Positions 6,346 to 13,160 of a stretch of DNA of 18,990 bases are shown one piece after another. The translations under genes and the position numbers were made by a program. Where the stretch lies: NCBI GenBank assembly GCA_964440285.1, contig CAYTRV010000025.1, positions 1 to 18,990 of the forward strand. The letters are read 5' to 3'. This DNA comes from CALMEC01 sp964440285 (GTDB taxonomy: Bacteria > Actinomycetota > Thermoleophilia > Miltoncostaeales > Miltoncostaeaceae). The notes beneath the pieces are model-generated. The model was given only the letters and a program-made list of their open reading frames with translations. It was not told where the DNA came from and did no database searches. Within the stretch, counting starts at the first letter, position 1. Each line of letters opens with the position of its first letter.

Positions 6346-7263
6346 GTGACCGTCGACCCGCCAGCACAGACCCTCGGGAAGAAGCGTCGAAGCCCACGCG
6401 AGCAGGCGATCCTGCTCGCTCTGGGCGCGGCGGCATTCGTCTCGGTGCTCGTCACGATCGGGATCGTCGTGACCCTCCTGGAGGAGGGGCTCGGCTTCTT
6501 CAACGAGGTCTCGCTCTGGGACTTCATCACTGGCACCGAGTGGGTGCCGGCGGAGGGGAAGTGGGGAGTCCTGCCGCTCCTTTCCGGTTCGCTCATGATC
6601 GCGGCCGTTGCGGCGTGCGTGGCGGTGCCCCTCGGCGTGGGGGCGGCGATCTACCTGTCGGAGTACGCGCCCGAGCGCGTGCGCCGCGCCGTCAAGCCGG
6701 TCCTCGAGATGCTCGCCGGCATGCCCACCATCGTGCTGGGTTTCTTCGCGATCGAATCGCTCACGCCGTTCCTGCAGAACGTCGGCATCATCGACGAGAA
6801 CCAGGTGTTCAGCGCGCTCTCGGCGGGCATCGTCGTGGGCATCCTGATCCTGCCGCTCATCAGCTCGCTCTCCGAGGAAGCGCTCCGGGCGGTGCCGAGC
6901 GCCCTGCGCGAGGGGGCGTACGGTGTCGGCGCGACGAGGCGTGTCGTCTCGACGCGCATCGTGCTCCCGGCGGCGCTCTCGGGAGTCGTCGCCTCCATCG
7001 TGCTCGGTCTCTCGCGGGCGGTGGGGGAGACCATGGCGGTGACGCTCGCGGCCGGCAGTATCCCCAATCTCACGTCGAACCCCACGGATCCGATGCAGAC
7101 GATCACGTCGTACATCGTGCAGGTCGTCCGGGGCGAGGCGACCCGGGGAGGCGTGCTCTACGAGTCGATCTTCGCCGTGGGCATCCTGCTGTTCGTGCTG
7201 ACGTTCATCATCAACCTCGTGGCGCTCCGGCTCGTCCGCCGATACCGGACCGTCTACCAATGA
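6346..7263 (+). CDS. pstC: Phosphate ABC transporter permease PstC
   Basis: PstC is one of the two membrane subunits forming the phosphate channel. The 305-residue product has a basic cytoplasmic N-terminus, a first membrane helix at about 21-45, a periplasm-facing segment with LWDFITGTEW, and about five further helices (roughly 78-104, 118-138, 145-165, 200-220 and 265-296). The segment EALRAVPSALREGAYGVGATRRVV at 169-191 is the EAA-type coupling loop that docks on PstB. The start is GTG at 6346, 12 nt after the pstS stop; the next gene pstA follows after 7 nt. No anomalies are visible. Confidence 0.95.
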   Translation: MTVDPPAQTLGKKRRSPREQAILLALGAAAFVSVLVTIGIVVTLLEEGLGFFNEVSLWDFITGTEWVPAEGKWGVLPLLSGSLMIAAVAACVAVPLGVGAAIYLSEYAPERVRRAVKPVLEMLAGMPTIVLGFFAIESLTPFLQNVGIIDENQVFSALSAGIVVGILILPLISSLSEEALRAVPSALREGAYGVGATRRVVSTRIVLPAALSGVVASIVLGLSRAVGETMAVTLAAGSIPNLTSNPTDPMQTITSYIVQVVRGEATRGGVLYESIFAVGILLFVLTFIINLVALRLVRRYRTVYQ

Positions 7264-7270
7264 GTGCTCC

Positions 7271-8305
7271 ATGACCGCTCAGGCGCGAACGATCGCCAAC
7301 CCCGCGGCCCGTCCGTTCGCCAAGAAGCGGCGCAGGCCCGCCGACGTGCTGTTCCACGCCGCGGTGCTCGGCGCCGTGGTGATCGCGATCGGGGCGCTGG
7401 TCTGGCTGCTCGGATCGATCCTCGCCACCGGGCTTCCTCGGCTCGACCTCGGATTCCTCACCGACAACGCCGCATCGAGCGCCCGGCGTTCGGGCTTTAC
7501 GTCGGCCATCCGGGGATCGCTCGTGCTGATGTTCCTGACCTTCCTCATCGCCCTGCCCCTCGGGTTCGGCGCGGCGATCTACCTCGAGAAGCTCGCCGGC
7601 CACCGGGTCGACATGGCGGCCACCAGGGCGATTCGGCTGCGCTCGGAGCTCATGGCCCCACGGGAGCGGGGCGTCGGGATGGGCGGCCGGCTGTGGCTGC
7701 GGCTCCGCCTGGCGTGGGCGCTTCTGGTGCCGCGTCTGAACCGCTTCGTCGACATCAACATCTCCAACCTCGCCGCGGTCCCGTCGATCATCTTCGGGCT
7801 CCTGGGCCTGGCTGTGTTCGTCAGCTTCGTCGGGTTGAACAAGGCGATCCTGGTGGGCGCCCTGACGCTCGCGATGCTCGTGCTCCCGATCCTCATCATC
7901 TCGTCGCGGGAGGCGCTCAAAGCGGTCCCCGTGTCGATCGAACAAGGTGCGATGGCCCTCGGGGCGAGTCGTTGGCAGGCGGTTCGCGGTCAGGTCGTGC
8001 CGGCTGCGTTCCCAGGGATGCTGACCGGAGCGATCCTCGCGATGTCGCGGGCGATCGGCGAGTCGGCGCCGCTCATCGTGGTCGGCGGGGTCGTCTTCGC
8101 CACGAAGATCACGAGCATCAACCCGCTGGACGCCGGTGACGAGGCGCTCATCGCGATGCCGCTCCAGGCGTTCTTCTGGGCGAGCCGGCCGCAGCAGTCG
8201 TTCCAGGACCTCGCGGCCACCGGCATCATCGTGCTCCTCGGGGTGCTCCTCCTGATGAACGCGATCGCCATCATCCTGCGAAACCGCTCCAGCAAGCGCT
8301 GGTAG
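7271..8305 (+). CDS. pstA: Phosphate ABC transporter permease PstA, with an internal insertion
   Basis: PstA is the second channel subunit. Helices are visible at about 31-53, 81-105, 163-190, 192-210, 249-266 and 317-336. The segment EALKAVPVSIEQGAMALGASRW at 214-235 is the coupling loop for PstB, and SRAIGESAPL at 259-268 is a typical family motif. The product is 344 residues, longer than the roughly 280-300 usual for PstA. The excess is one block of about 45 residues at 109-155, between AAIYLEKLA and NRFVDINISNLAAVPSIIFG, two segments that are nearly adjacent in ordinary PstA proteins. The block is Arg-rich with a short hydrophobic stretch (LWLRLRLAWALLVPRL). It keeps the frame and should lie in a cytoplasmic loop. 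ATG at 7271 is the start. Confidence 0.93.
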   Translation: MTAQARTIANPAARPFAKKRRRPADVLFHAAVLGAVVIAIGALVWLLGSILATGLPRLDLGFLTDNAASSARRSGFTSAIRGSLVLMFLTFLIALPLGFGAAIYLEKLAGHRVDMAATRAIRLRSELMAPRERGVGMGGRLWLRLRLAWALLVPRLNRFVDINISNLAAVPSIIFGLLGLAVFVSFVGLNKAILVGALTLAMLVLPILIISSREALKAVPVSIEQGAMALGASRWQAVRGQVVPAAFPGMLTGAILAMSRAIGESAPLIVVGGVVFATKITSINPLDAGDEALIAMPLQAFFWASRPQQSFQDLAATGIIVLLGVLLLMNAIAIILRNRSSKRW

Positions 8306-8327
8306 CACGAACATCATTCAGGACACC

Positions 8328-9203
8328 ATGGCCCACGCACCCTCCCCAGCTAGTATCCGCGTCGTGATCGAGCCGCCTGCGGCTCCCGTGCGGGAGCGAG
8401 ACGAGCGGATTCCCGGGCCGTCGCCGTCGGGCGACGCGCTGTTCCACCTCTCCGGCGTCGGCGTCACCTACATGGGGAACCCGGCGGTGCGGGACGTCTC
8501 GCTCGAGGTTCCGGCCAACCGGATCACGGCGTTGATCGGGCCGTCGGGGTGCGGAAAGTCGACGCTCTTGCGGTGCCTCAACCGGATGAACGACCTCATT
8601 CCGGGCGCCAGCATCCAGGGGTCGGTGCGGTTCCGCGACCAGGATCTCTACGACCCCGACATCGACCCGGTCGACGTCCGGCGTCGCATCGGCATGGTGT
8701 TCCAGAAGCCGAACCCGTTCCCGAAGTCGATTCGCGAGAACCTGACCTTCGGGATGAAGGTCAACGGGATCAGGCCGACCGACGAGCGCGTCGAAGGAGC
8801 GCTTCGCGCCGCCGCGCTCTGGGACGAGGTCAGGGACCGTCTCGACACCGAGGCGTTCGCGCTGTCCGGTGGTCAGCAGCAGCGGCTCTGCATCGCGCGC
8901 GCCCTGGCGGTCGAGCCGGACGTGCTGCTCATGGACGAGCCGTGCTCGGCGCTCGACCCGATCTCGACGCTGGCGATCGAGGACCTCATGGTCCAGCTGA
9001 AGGACCGGTACACGATCGTCATCGTCACCCACAACATGCAGCAGGCCGCGCGCGTGTCCGACCGCACTGCGTTCTTCAACGTCGCCGGCCTGGAGCAGGG
9101 TCAGCGCTACGGCGTACTCATCGAGTTCGACGACACCAAGAAGATGTTCACGCAACCCACCGACCAACGGACCGAGGATTACATCACCGGCCGATTCGGC
9201 TAG
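8328..9203 (+). CDS. pstB: Phosphate ABC transporter ATP-binding protein PstB
   Basis: PstB hydrolyses ATP on the cytoplasmic face to drive phosphate uptake. The 291-residue product has every nucleotide-binding motif: Walker A GPSGCGKST at 71-79, Q-loop Gln126 in GMVFQKPNPFP, signature LSGGQQQ at 179-185, Walker B LLMDE at 200-204, and H-loop His235 in VTHNMQQAARVSD. It ends with the typical YITGRFG. ATG at 8328 has AGGA 4 nt upstream and is given as the start. GTG at 8364 (residue 13) is a serious alternative because it lies 7 nt after a TAGTAT hexamer and shortens a non-conserved tail. A broken paralogue lies at 4651-5237. No phoU follows in this window. Confidence 0.96.
   Translation: MAHAPSPASIRVVIEPPAAPVRERDERIPGPSPSGDALFHLSGVGVTYMGNPAVRDVSLEVPANRITALIGPSGCGKSTLLRCLNRMNDLIPGASIQGSVRFRDQDLYDPDIDPVDVRRRIGMVFQKPNPFPKSIRENLTFGMKVNGIRPTDERVEGALRAAALWDEVRDRLDTEAFALSGGQQQRLCIARALAVEPDVLLMDEPCSALDPISTLAIEDLMVQLKDRYTIVIVTHNMQQAARVSDRTAFFNVAGLEQGQRYGVLIEFDDTKKMFTQPTDQRTEDYITGRFG
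8351..8356 (+). promoter_or_regulatory. TAGTAT -10-like hexamer inside the 5' end of pstB
   Basis: TAGTAT is followed after 7 nt by GTG at 8364, in frame with pstB. The geometry fits a leaderless pstB transcript starting at residue 13 of the longer reading. The same hexamer occurs before pstC at 6331. Confidence 0.3.
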
Positions 9204-9252
9204 CGGTCACGCAATGGCCCGCTCGGTCTGGCGTCGCCGGCCGCGTTGTGGA

Positions 9253-9258
9253 TAGAGT
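9253..9258 (+). promoter_or_regulatory. TAGAGT -10-like hexamer before the small membrane protein gene
   Basis: TAGAGT lies 7 nt before GTG at 9266. No consensus -35 is evident about 17 nt upstream. The hexamer supports a separate promoter for the small gene and favours the GTG at 9266 over the one at 9248. Confidence 0.35.
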
Positions 9259-9265
9259 CGACGAC

Positions 9266-9553
9266 GTGGAGTGGCTCACCAGGGGTTGGGATCAGGGGCA
9301 CCGGGTCGCGGCGGGCGTGGCGCTCGCGGCGGGCGTGGCGCTCGCGGTGCTCGGCATGTCCGGCCTCGCCGAAATCGGTGCGGTCTCCGTCGCGCTCCTG
9401 CTGCGCTGGGCGATGTGGCAGATCCCGCCGGCCGGGCGGTCAAGGGCGCCGGGGTCGCCGCCCGACTCCGGCTCGCGGCTGGCGCAGCTGGCGGTGGTCG
9501 TCCTCCTGGTGACGCTGGCGATCGAGATCGTGGTGTCCCCGCTCCACCAGTAG
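9266..9553 (+). CDS. Small membrane protein, unknown function
   Basis: The 95-residue product begins with a short charged or aromatic stretch (EWLTRGWDQGH). It has one or two hydrophobic helices at about 13-47, a Pro/Ser/Arg-rich loop at about 53-70, and a final helix at about 73-89 before the stop. I do not recognise a family. Part of the first helix is encoded by a perfect 18-bp tandem repeat (9308-9343), giving AAGVAL twice. An alternative GTG at 9248 would add six residues. It is 62 nt beyond pstB on the same strand, so it may be cotranscribed with pst, but the TAGAGT hexamer suggests its own promoter. Its stop is 2 nt from the convergent flippase-like gene. Confidence 0.6.
   Translation: MEWLTRGWDQGHRVAAGVALAAGVALAVLGMSGLAEIGAVSVALLLRWAMWQIPPAGRSRAPGSPPDSGSRLAQLAVVVLLVTLAIEIVVSPLHQ
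9308..9343 (+). repeat. Perfect 18-bp tandem duplication
   Basis: The unit GCGGCGGGCGTGGCGCTC occurs twice in succession (9308-9325 and 9326-9343), followed by a degenerate third start, GCGGTGCTC. It is in frame and lengthens a membrane helix of the small protein by six residues. Replication slippage is the simplest explanation. Confidence 0.8.
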
Positions 9554-9555
9554 CG

Positions 9556-10644
9556 TCACGGCCCGGCGAGGGTGTCGGCGGTGGAGACCGGGTGAGAGCG
9601 GCTGCCCGCTTCGGCCTCGGCCTCCTCGCGCAACTGGCGGAAGCCGACGCCCTCAACCATGAGGAACAGGAACCCGATCGCGACGCCCACGACGATCTCG
9701 GTCGCCTGAAGCCCGACCGCGAACGCGAGCGCGCTGGCGCTCGACACCGGGTAGGCGCTCGTGATCGGCACGACGACGGCCGCCTGGAACACGCCCAGGT
9801 TGCCGGGGAGGACCGGGAAGATCTGCGCGATGGTGACGGTGACGAGGAGCAAACCGGCGCCGCTCCACCCGACCACGTCGAGTCCGAACGCCCGCAACGC
9901 GCAGTAGATCCCGGCGAGCTGGGCTCCCCAGGATGCGACACTCGGGACCGCGACCGCCGCGAGCTGACGTGGGTTGCGAAGCCCGAGGTGGCTCTCCCGC
10001 ACGGCGCCCCACAGCCGGGCGAACGCTCGGGTGGCCCGCACCCACAGCGGCCCGGTCGAGAGCCACGGGGGCATGTGCCGTCCCGGGCTGCGCAGCAACG
10101 CGACCAGGATGACCGCGAGGCACACGCACCCGATTACCAGGGTCGCGATCCATACGCTCCGCGAGAGCGGCAGGAACAATCCGACCGTCGCGACGACGCC
10201 GACCCACGCGATGGTCGAGACCAGATTCTCGACCACGACCGAGCCCAGGAGCATCGTGTTGCCGACGGTCTCGCCCCTGGCCGCGAGGCGACGTCGGGCG
10301 AGGAGCACCTTGACGATCTCCCCGAGGCGGGCGGCGAGCACCGTGTTGAAGAGGAAGCCGACGAACAGGGGACTCAGCAGGTCGCGCAGCCGGGTGCGGG
10401 AGCGCACCGCCGGGAGCCCGTCGACCACCCCTTTCCACGCCCAACCTTTGAACACCACCGACGCGGTGTTCGCCCCGATCGCGGCGAGCACATATCCCCA
10501 GGACGCGGGGTGGAGGGCGGTATGAAGCGCGCCCATGTCGACCTTCCAGACGATCACGACGCCGACCGCGACGATCAGCAGGATGCGGACCGGCCAGCCG
10601 ACCCTGCGGGCCATGCGGCGGACGGCGGCGACGTTGGTCGTCAC
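9556..10644 (-). CDS. Lysylphosphatidylglycerol synthase TM-like / flippase-like membrane protein
   Basis: The 362-residue protein resembles the LPG_synthase_TM (UPF0104) family of multi-helix membrane proteins, which is linked to lipid or lipid-linked sugar translocation. Visible family-like features are the early ASVVFKGWAWKGVVDGL stretch, the FNTVLAARLGEIVKVLLARRR segment at about 98-118, and the late LPGNLGVFQAAVV motif at about 277-289. Around seven or eight hydrophobic helices are spread from 20 to 335. No aminoacyl-transferase domain is attached, so lysine transfer is not expected. Start GTG at 10644 overlaps the stop of the upstream deacetylase gene as GTGA, a sign of translational coupling. 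The pairing with a polysaccharide deacetylase suggests envelope glycan or lipid work; the substrate is unknown. Confidence 0.8.
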   Translation of the reverse strand: MTTNVAAVRRMARRVGWPVRILLIVAVGVVIVWKVDMGALHTALHPASWGYVLAAIGANTASVVFKGWAWKGVVDGLPAVRSRTRLRDLLSPLFVGFLFNTVLAARLGEIVKVLLARRRLAARGETVGNTMLLGSVVVENLVSTIAWVGVVATVGLFLPLSRSVWIATLVIGCVCLAVILVALLRSPGRHMPPWLSTGPLWVRATRAFARLWGAVRESHLGLRNPRQLAAVAVPSVASWGAQLAGIYCALRAFGLDVVGWSGAGLLLVTVTIAQIFPVLPGNLGVFQAAVVVPITSAYPVSSASALAFAVGLQATEIVVGVAIGFLFLMVEGVGFRQLREEAEAEAGSRSHPVSTADTLAGP

Positions 10645-11429
10645 GCGACGAGCTCCCCGAGGGTCACCGGCTCCAGGCCGCGATCACGCACCGCCGTGCA
10701 GATGGCGGGAATGGCCTCGGCGGTCTGCGTGCGTGACGCATCGGGCCGCCAGCCGTCGGCGTCGTGAAGGAGCACGATCGTCCCTGGAGTGAGGTCCTGT
10801 GCCACGCGCGCCGCGATGACGTCCGCTCCCGGTTCGTCGGAGTCGAACACCCCGGTCGTCCAGCCCGCGACGCGATAGCCGGCGCGCATCGCCGCGATGG
10901 CGGTTGCCGGCCCGCGGAAGCCATGCGGCGCCCGGAAGAGCCTGCTGAGCGATTCCGCCCCAGCGGCGTCCGCGACGGCCTGTTCGGTGCGACGCAGCTG
11001 GTCGGCGACGTGGCCCGGGCCGCGAAATACCAGGATGCCGTGGTCGTAGCCGTGGCTCGCGATCTGGTGGCCGTCCGCCGCGATGCGGCGCACCAGCGCG
11101 GGGTACCGCTCGGCCTGGCGGCCGAGGACGAAGAAGGTTGCACGCGCCCCTGCGTCTCGCAGCGCGTCGAGCACCGCTGGCGTCGACGGTCCGGGACCGT
11201 CGTCGAACGTCAGGGCGATGCGATCCGTGTCGCGCGGGCCGCGGTGAACGACGGTGCCGAACACCGGGCTGTTGCGGGCGAACGCTCCCCACGCGGCCAG
11301 GGCCCCGACGCCGGTCAACGCGAATCCTGCGGCGGGTTTGCGGCGGGCTGCCAGAGCGGCGGCGACAGCGATACCCGTTTCGAGCAGGAGCGCTCGGCGG
11401 ACGGTCTCGCCTTTTCGCATCGGTTCGGC
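10641..11429 (-). CDS. Polysaccharide deacetylase (NodB/CE4 family), membrane-anchored
   Basis: This is a CE4 metal-dependent deacetylase acting on acetylated sugars such as peptidoglycan or other envelope glycans. With the start at ATG 11429 (262 residues), motifs are TFDDGPGPST at 74-83 (Asp76 general base, Asp77 metal ligand), SHGYDH at 125-130 (His126 and His130 metal ligands), RAPHG at 166-170, and VLLHD at 219-223 (His222). The first 55 residues contain two hydrophobic stretches (about 14-30 and 36-52), read as an anchor. The frame stays open to a GTG at 11510, and ATG at 11420 is also possible; no start has a convincing ribosome binding site. A TAGCAT hexamer on this strand (11481-11476) is a possible -10 and would favour 11429 or 11420. 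The gene is coupled to the downstream flippase-like gene by a 4-nt overlap. Confidence 0.88.
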   Translation of the reverse strand, partial: AEPMRKGETVRRALLLETGIAVAAALAARRKPAAGFALTGVGALAAWGAFARNSPVFGTVVHRGPRDTDRIALTFDDGPGPSTPAVLDALRDAGARATFFVLGRQAERYPALVRRIAADGHQIASHGYDHGILVFRGPGHVADQLRRTEQAVADAAGAESLSRLFRAPHGFRGPATAIAAMRAGYRVAGWTTGVFDSDEPGADVIAARVAQDLTPGTIVLLHDADGWRPDASRTQTAEAIPAICTAVRDRGLEPVTLGELVA

Positions 11430-11561
11430 CATCAGGGCGGGTCCGGCGGATACCGAGCATCCAACCAGGACCAGGATGCTATGGGTCGACCGGGAAAGTC
11501 GCAACCGCACACACCGGCGGGGCCGGCCGATCGCGGCGTCGTTGGGTCAGTCGCGCCCCGG

Positions 11562-11588
11562 TTGGCACACGACGGTCGAGAGTGCCAA
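11562..11588. promoter_or_regulatory. CIRCE-like operator (HrcA binding site) upstream of fmdB
   Basis: The inverted repeat TTGGCACAC (11562-11570), 9-nt spacer, GAGTGCCAA (11580-11588) has exactly the 9-9-9 geometry of CIRCE (TTAGCACTC-N9-GAGTGCTAA). The arms are complementary at 8 of 9 positions. The right arm matches the CIRCE consensus at 8 of 9 positions and the left arm at 7 of 9. Its right arm covers the -35 position expected for the GATAAT -10 at 11599, which is ideal placement for a repressor. HrcA is the known ligand of CIRCE; no hrcA gene lies in this window. Confidence 0.75.
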
Positions 11589-11595
11589 GTCGGTG

Positions 11596-11604
11596 TGCGA
11601 TAAT
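11596..11604 (+). promoter_or_regulatory. Extended -10 promoter (TGC-GATAAT) of fmdB
   Basis: GATAAT at 11599-11604 matches TATAAT at five of six positions and is preceded by TG at the extended -10 position. Transcription would start near 11611, giving a leader of about 29 nt. The leader contains AAGGTGG at 11629-11635 as a ribosome binding site before GTG 11640. Confidence 0.6.
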
Positions 11605-11639
11605 CCGCGCGGGAGCTGACGACCGACGAAGGTGGTTGC

Positions 11640-11960
11640 GTGCCTGTTTACGAGTACCGTTGCGACAAGGGCCACACATTCGAGGCGATTCAGCGGATGA
11701 GCGACGAACCGCTGTCGACGTGCGAGACCTGCGGCAAGCCGGCTCAGCGCGTGCTGTACGCACCGGCGATCCACTTCAAGGGCACCGGGTTCCACAACAC
11801 CGACTACGGCACCCGCAAGCGGCCGCGCGACGGGGACAAGGCGGATGGGGCGGGGAAAGACGGGGTGTCGTCGTCCGACGGCGGAACGAGCACGGACGGC
11901 GCGAAAAAGGTCAAAGAGGCCACGCCGAGCGACACGGCGAGGCGCGCCACCGGACCCTGA
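11640..11960 (+). CDS. FmdB-type zinc-ribbon protein (Rv0991c-like)
   Basis: The 106-residue protein starts with the FmdB/CxxC regulatory-type zinc ribbon: YEYRCDKGHTFE and CETCGKPAQRV. Likely zinc ligands are Cys8, His12, Cys28 and Cys31; a His takes the place of the usual second Cys. HFKGTGF at 45-51 is the family's second landmark. From about residue 58 the chain is a charged Gly/Ser/Asp/Lys low-complexity tail, probably disordered. This layout matches M. tuberculosis Rv0991c, reported as a redox-regulated chaperone; assigning the same activity here is inference. GTG at 11640 is preceded by AAGGTGG. The CIRCE-like element and extended -10 suggest heat-shock-type derepression. It is convergent with the LCP gene, 29 nt away. 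Confidence 0.85.
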   Translation: MPVYEYRCDKGHTFEAIQRMSDEPLSTCETCGKPAQRVLYAPAIHFKGTGFHNTDYGTRKRPRDGDKADGAGKDGVSSSDGGTSTDGAKKVKEATPSDTARRATGP

Positions 11961-11989
11961 CCGCCGTCGCTCAGGGCCCCCGCCCGGAG

Positions 11990-13108
11990 CTATGCGGAGC
12001 TCTGGAACCGGCGCAGCTGGGCCTCGGCGCGATCGGGATCCAGCACGAAGTAGAAGATCCCGCCGATCGTCGTCGGGTCGCCGGCCAGGACGTCCCGGTC
12101 CTTCGCGTCGGTCGTGAGACGACCCTGCAGCCACCCCAGCTTCGCCAACTCGATTGCGGAGAGGTCGGTGGAGATCGCCCGAACCATCCGGGCGCCCCTC
12201 CAGGGAGCCGCCGGCAGGCCTGACCATGACAGTACCTTCGACTTCAGTGCCGCGACGACAAGCTGCTGCCGGCGCGCACGCTCCACGTCTCCGTCGCACG
12301 TGCGCACCCGCACGTAGACGAGTGCCTCAGCCCCGTCAAGCGCGATCCGTCCGCGAGGGAAGCTCACGGCCCTGCCGCCTGGGTACCGGCAGTCGCGAAG
12401 TTCGAACGGGTTGTCGACCTCGATCCCGCCGACGGCGTCGACCATCTTCGACACGCCCTTGAAGTCGATCACCATGATGTGGTGGATCGGCAGGCCGATC
12501 TCGTCGCGGATCGCGCGGATGACGCCGCGGTTGCCCCGGTAGGCGAATGCCTCGCCCATCTTCACCTGCCCCACACCCGGAACCTCGACCCGGAGATCGC
12601 GCGGGATGGACAGGTACCGGATGCGGCCGGCGTCCGGGTCGGTCCGCATGACCAGCACCGTGTCGGCGCGCGCGCCGGACCGGTCGCGGTCGGCGTCCGA
12701 GCCGATGATGAGGATGTTCTCCGGGGTCCCAAGCAGGCCGCCCTTCGGATCGGCGAGCGCGGCGCGCGCGCCGGCCGAGATCCGCTTGTTGGCCTCGCCA
12801 GCAGCGCGGCTCAGCGCGAGGTAGCCGAACCCGGCCCAGCCGAGCACTACCACCAGCAGGAGCACCCCGACTCGCGCCGCGATCCCGCCGGGACCGACGC
12901 CGCGAAGCGACCACCAGCGCCGACGCCGCGGCGGTAGCGCCGGGGGTCGTGCACGGGGCGTCGCGGCCGGCTGCGCCGGCCGGCGCTCACGCTCCCGCGG
13001 GACGACCTCGTTGAGCTCGCGTAGGGCCGCGAGGCCGTCTCCGGGGGCGCTCGTCGCTCGTCCGTGGGCGCGAAAGCGCCGGTACGGCTTCTTCGGAGGC
13101 GGGCTCAA
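11990..13108 (-). CDS. LytR-CpsA-Psr (LCP) family cell-wall glycopolymer ligase
   Basis: LCP proteins transfer lipid-linked glycopolymers onto peptidoglycan outside the membrane. With the start at TTG 13108 the product is 372 residues. It has a Pro/Arg-rich cytoplasmic N-terminus (1-75), one membrane helix at about 78-98, and an extracellular LCP domain at about 131-290. Motifs are ILIIGSDAD at 132-140, ADTVLVMRTD with LSIPRDLRV around 148-173, KMGEAFA at 183-189, the VDAVGGIEVDNP segment at 223-234, and YVRVRTCDGDVERARRQQ at 265-282 containing the catalytic/pyrophosphate-binding arginines. TTG at 13108 lies 9 nt after a TACCAT hexamer on this strand; GTG at 13138 is an in-frame alternative adding ten residues. 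The frame continues antisense through the ROK gene, which I reject. The gene is divergent from that kinase gene. Confidence 0.9.
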   Translation of the reverse strand: MSPPPKKPYRRFRAHGRATSAPGDGLAALRELNEVVPRERERRPAQPAATPRARPPALPPRRRRWWSLRGVGPGGIAARVGVLLLVVVLGWAGFGYLALSRAAGEANKRISAGARAALADPKGGLLGTPENILIIGSDADRDRSGARADTVLVMRTDPDAGRIRYLSIPRDLRVEVPGVGQVKMGEAFAYRGNRGVIRAIRDEIGLPIHHIMVIDFKGVSKMVDAVGGIEVDNPFELRDCRYPGGRAVSFPRGRIALDGAEALVYVRVRTCDGDVERARRQQLVVAALKSKVLSWSGLPAAPWRGARMVRAISTDLSAIELAKLGWLQGRLTTDAKDRDVLAGDPTTIGGIFYFVLDPDRAEAQLRRFQSSA

Positions 13109-13117
13109 AGCCCCCCG

Positions 13118-13123
13118 ATGGTA
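13118..13123 (-). promoter_or_regulatory. TACCAT -10-like hexamer before the LCP gene
   Basis: On the minus strand TACCAT is followed by 9 nt and the TTG at 13108. The G-run within the gap is only 2 nt from the TTG, too close for a normal ribosome binding site. A leaderless transcript fits this geometry. Confidence 0.3.
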
Positions 13124-13160
13124 GCGTCCTTCGCCCACGTTTCGTGACCGGGAGGTTCGG

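Noticed and set aside
5716..7272. Long minus-strand open frame (about 518 codons) opposite pstS and pstC
   Set aside because: It is an antisense shadow of clearly conserved genes; its product is Arg/Asp/Glu/His-rich with no recognisable motif, typical of high-GC antisense frames.
9271..10767. Long plus-strand open frame (about 498 codons) across the flippase-like and deacetylase genes
   Set aside because: Its product is Arg/Gly/Asp/His-rich without hydrophobic periodicity, while the minus strand encodes well-supported proteins.
11961..11989. Possible terminator between convergent fmdB and the LCP gene
   Set aside because: The 29-nt gap is C/G-rich but forms no convincing stem and has no T-run on either strand.
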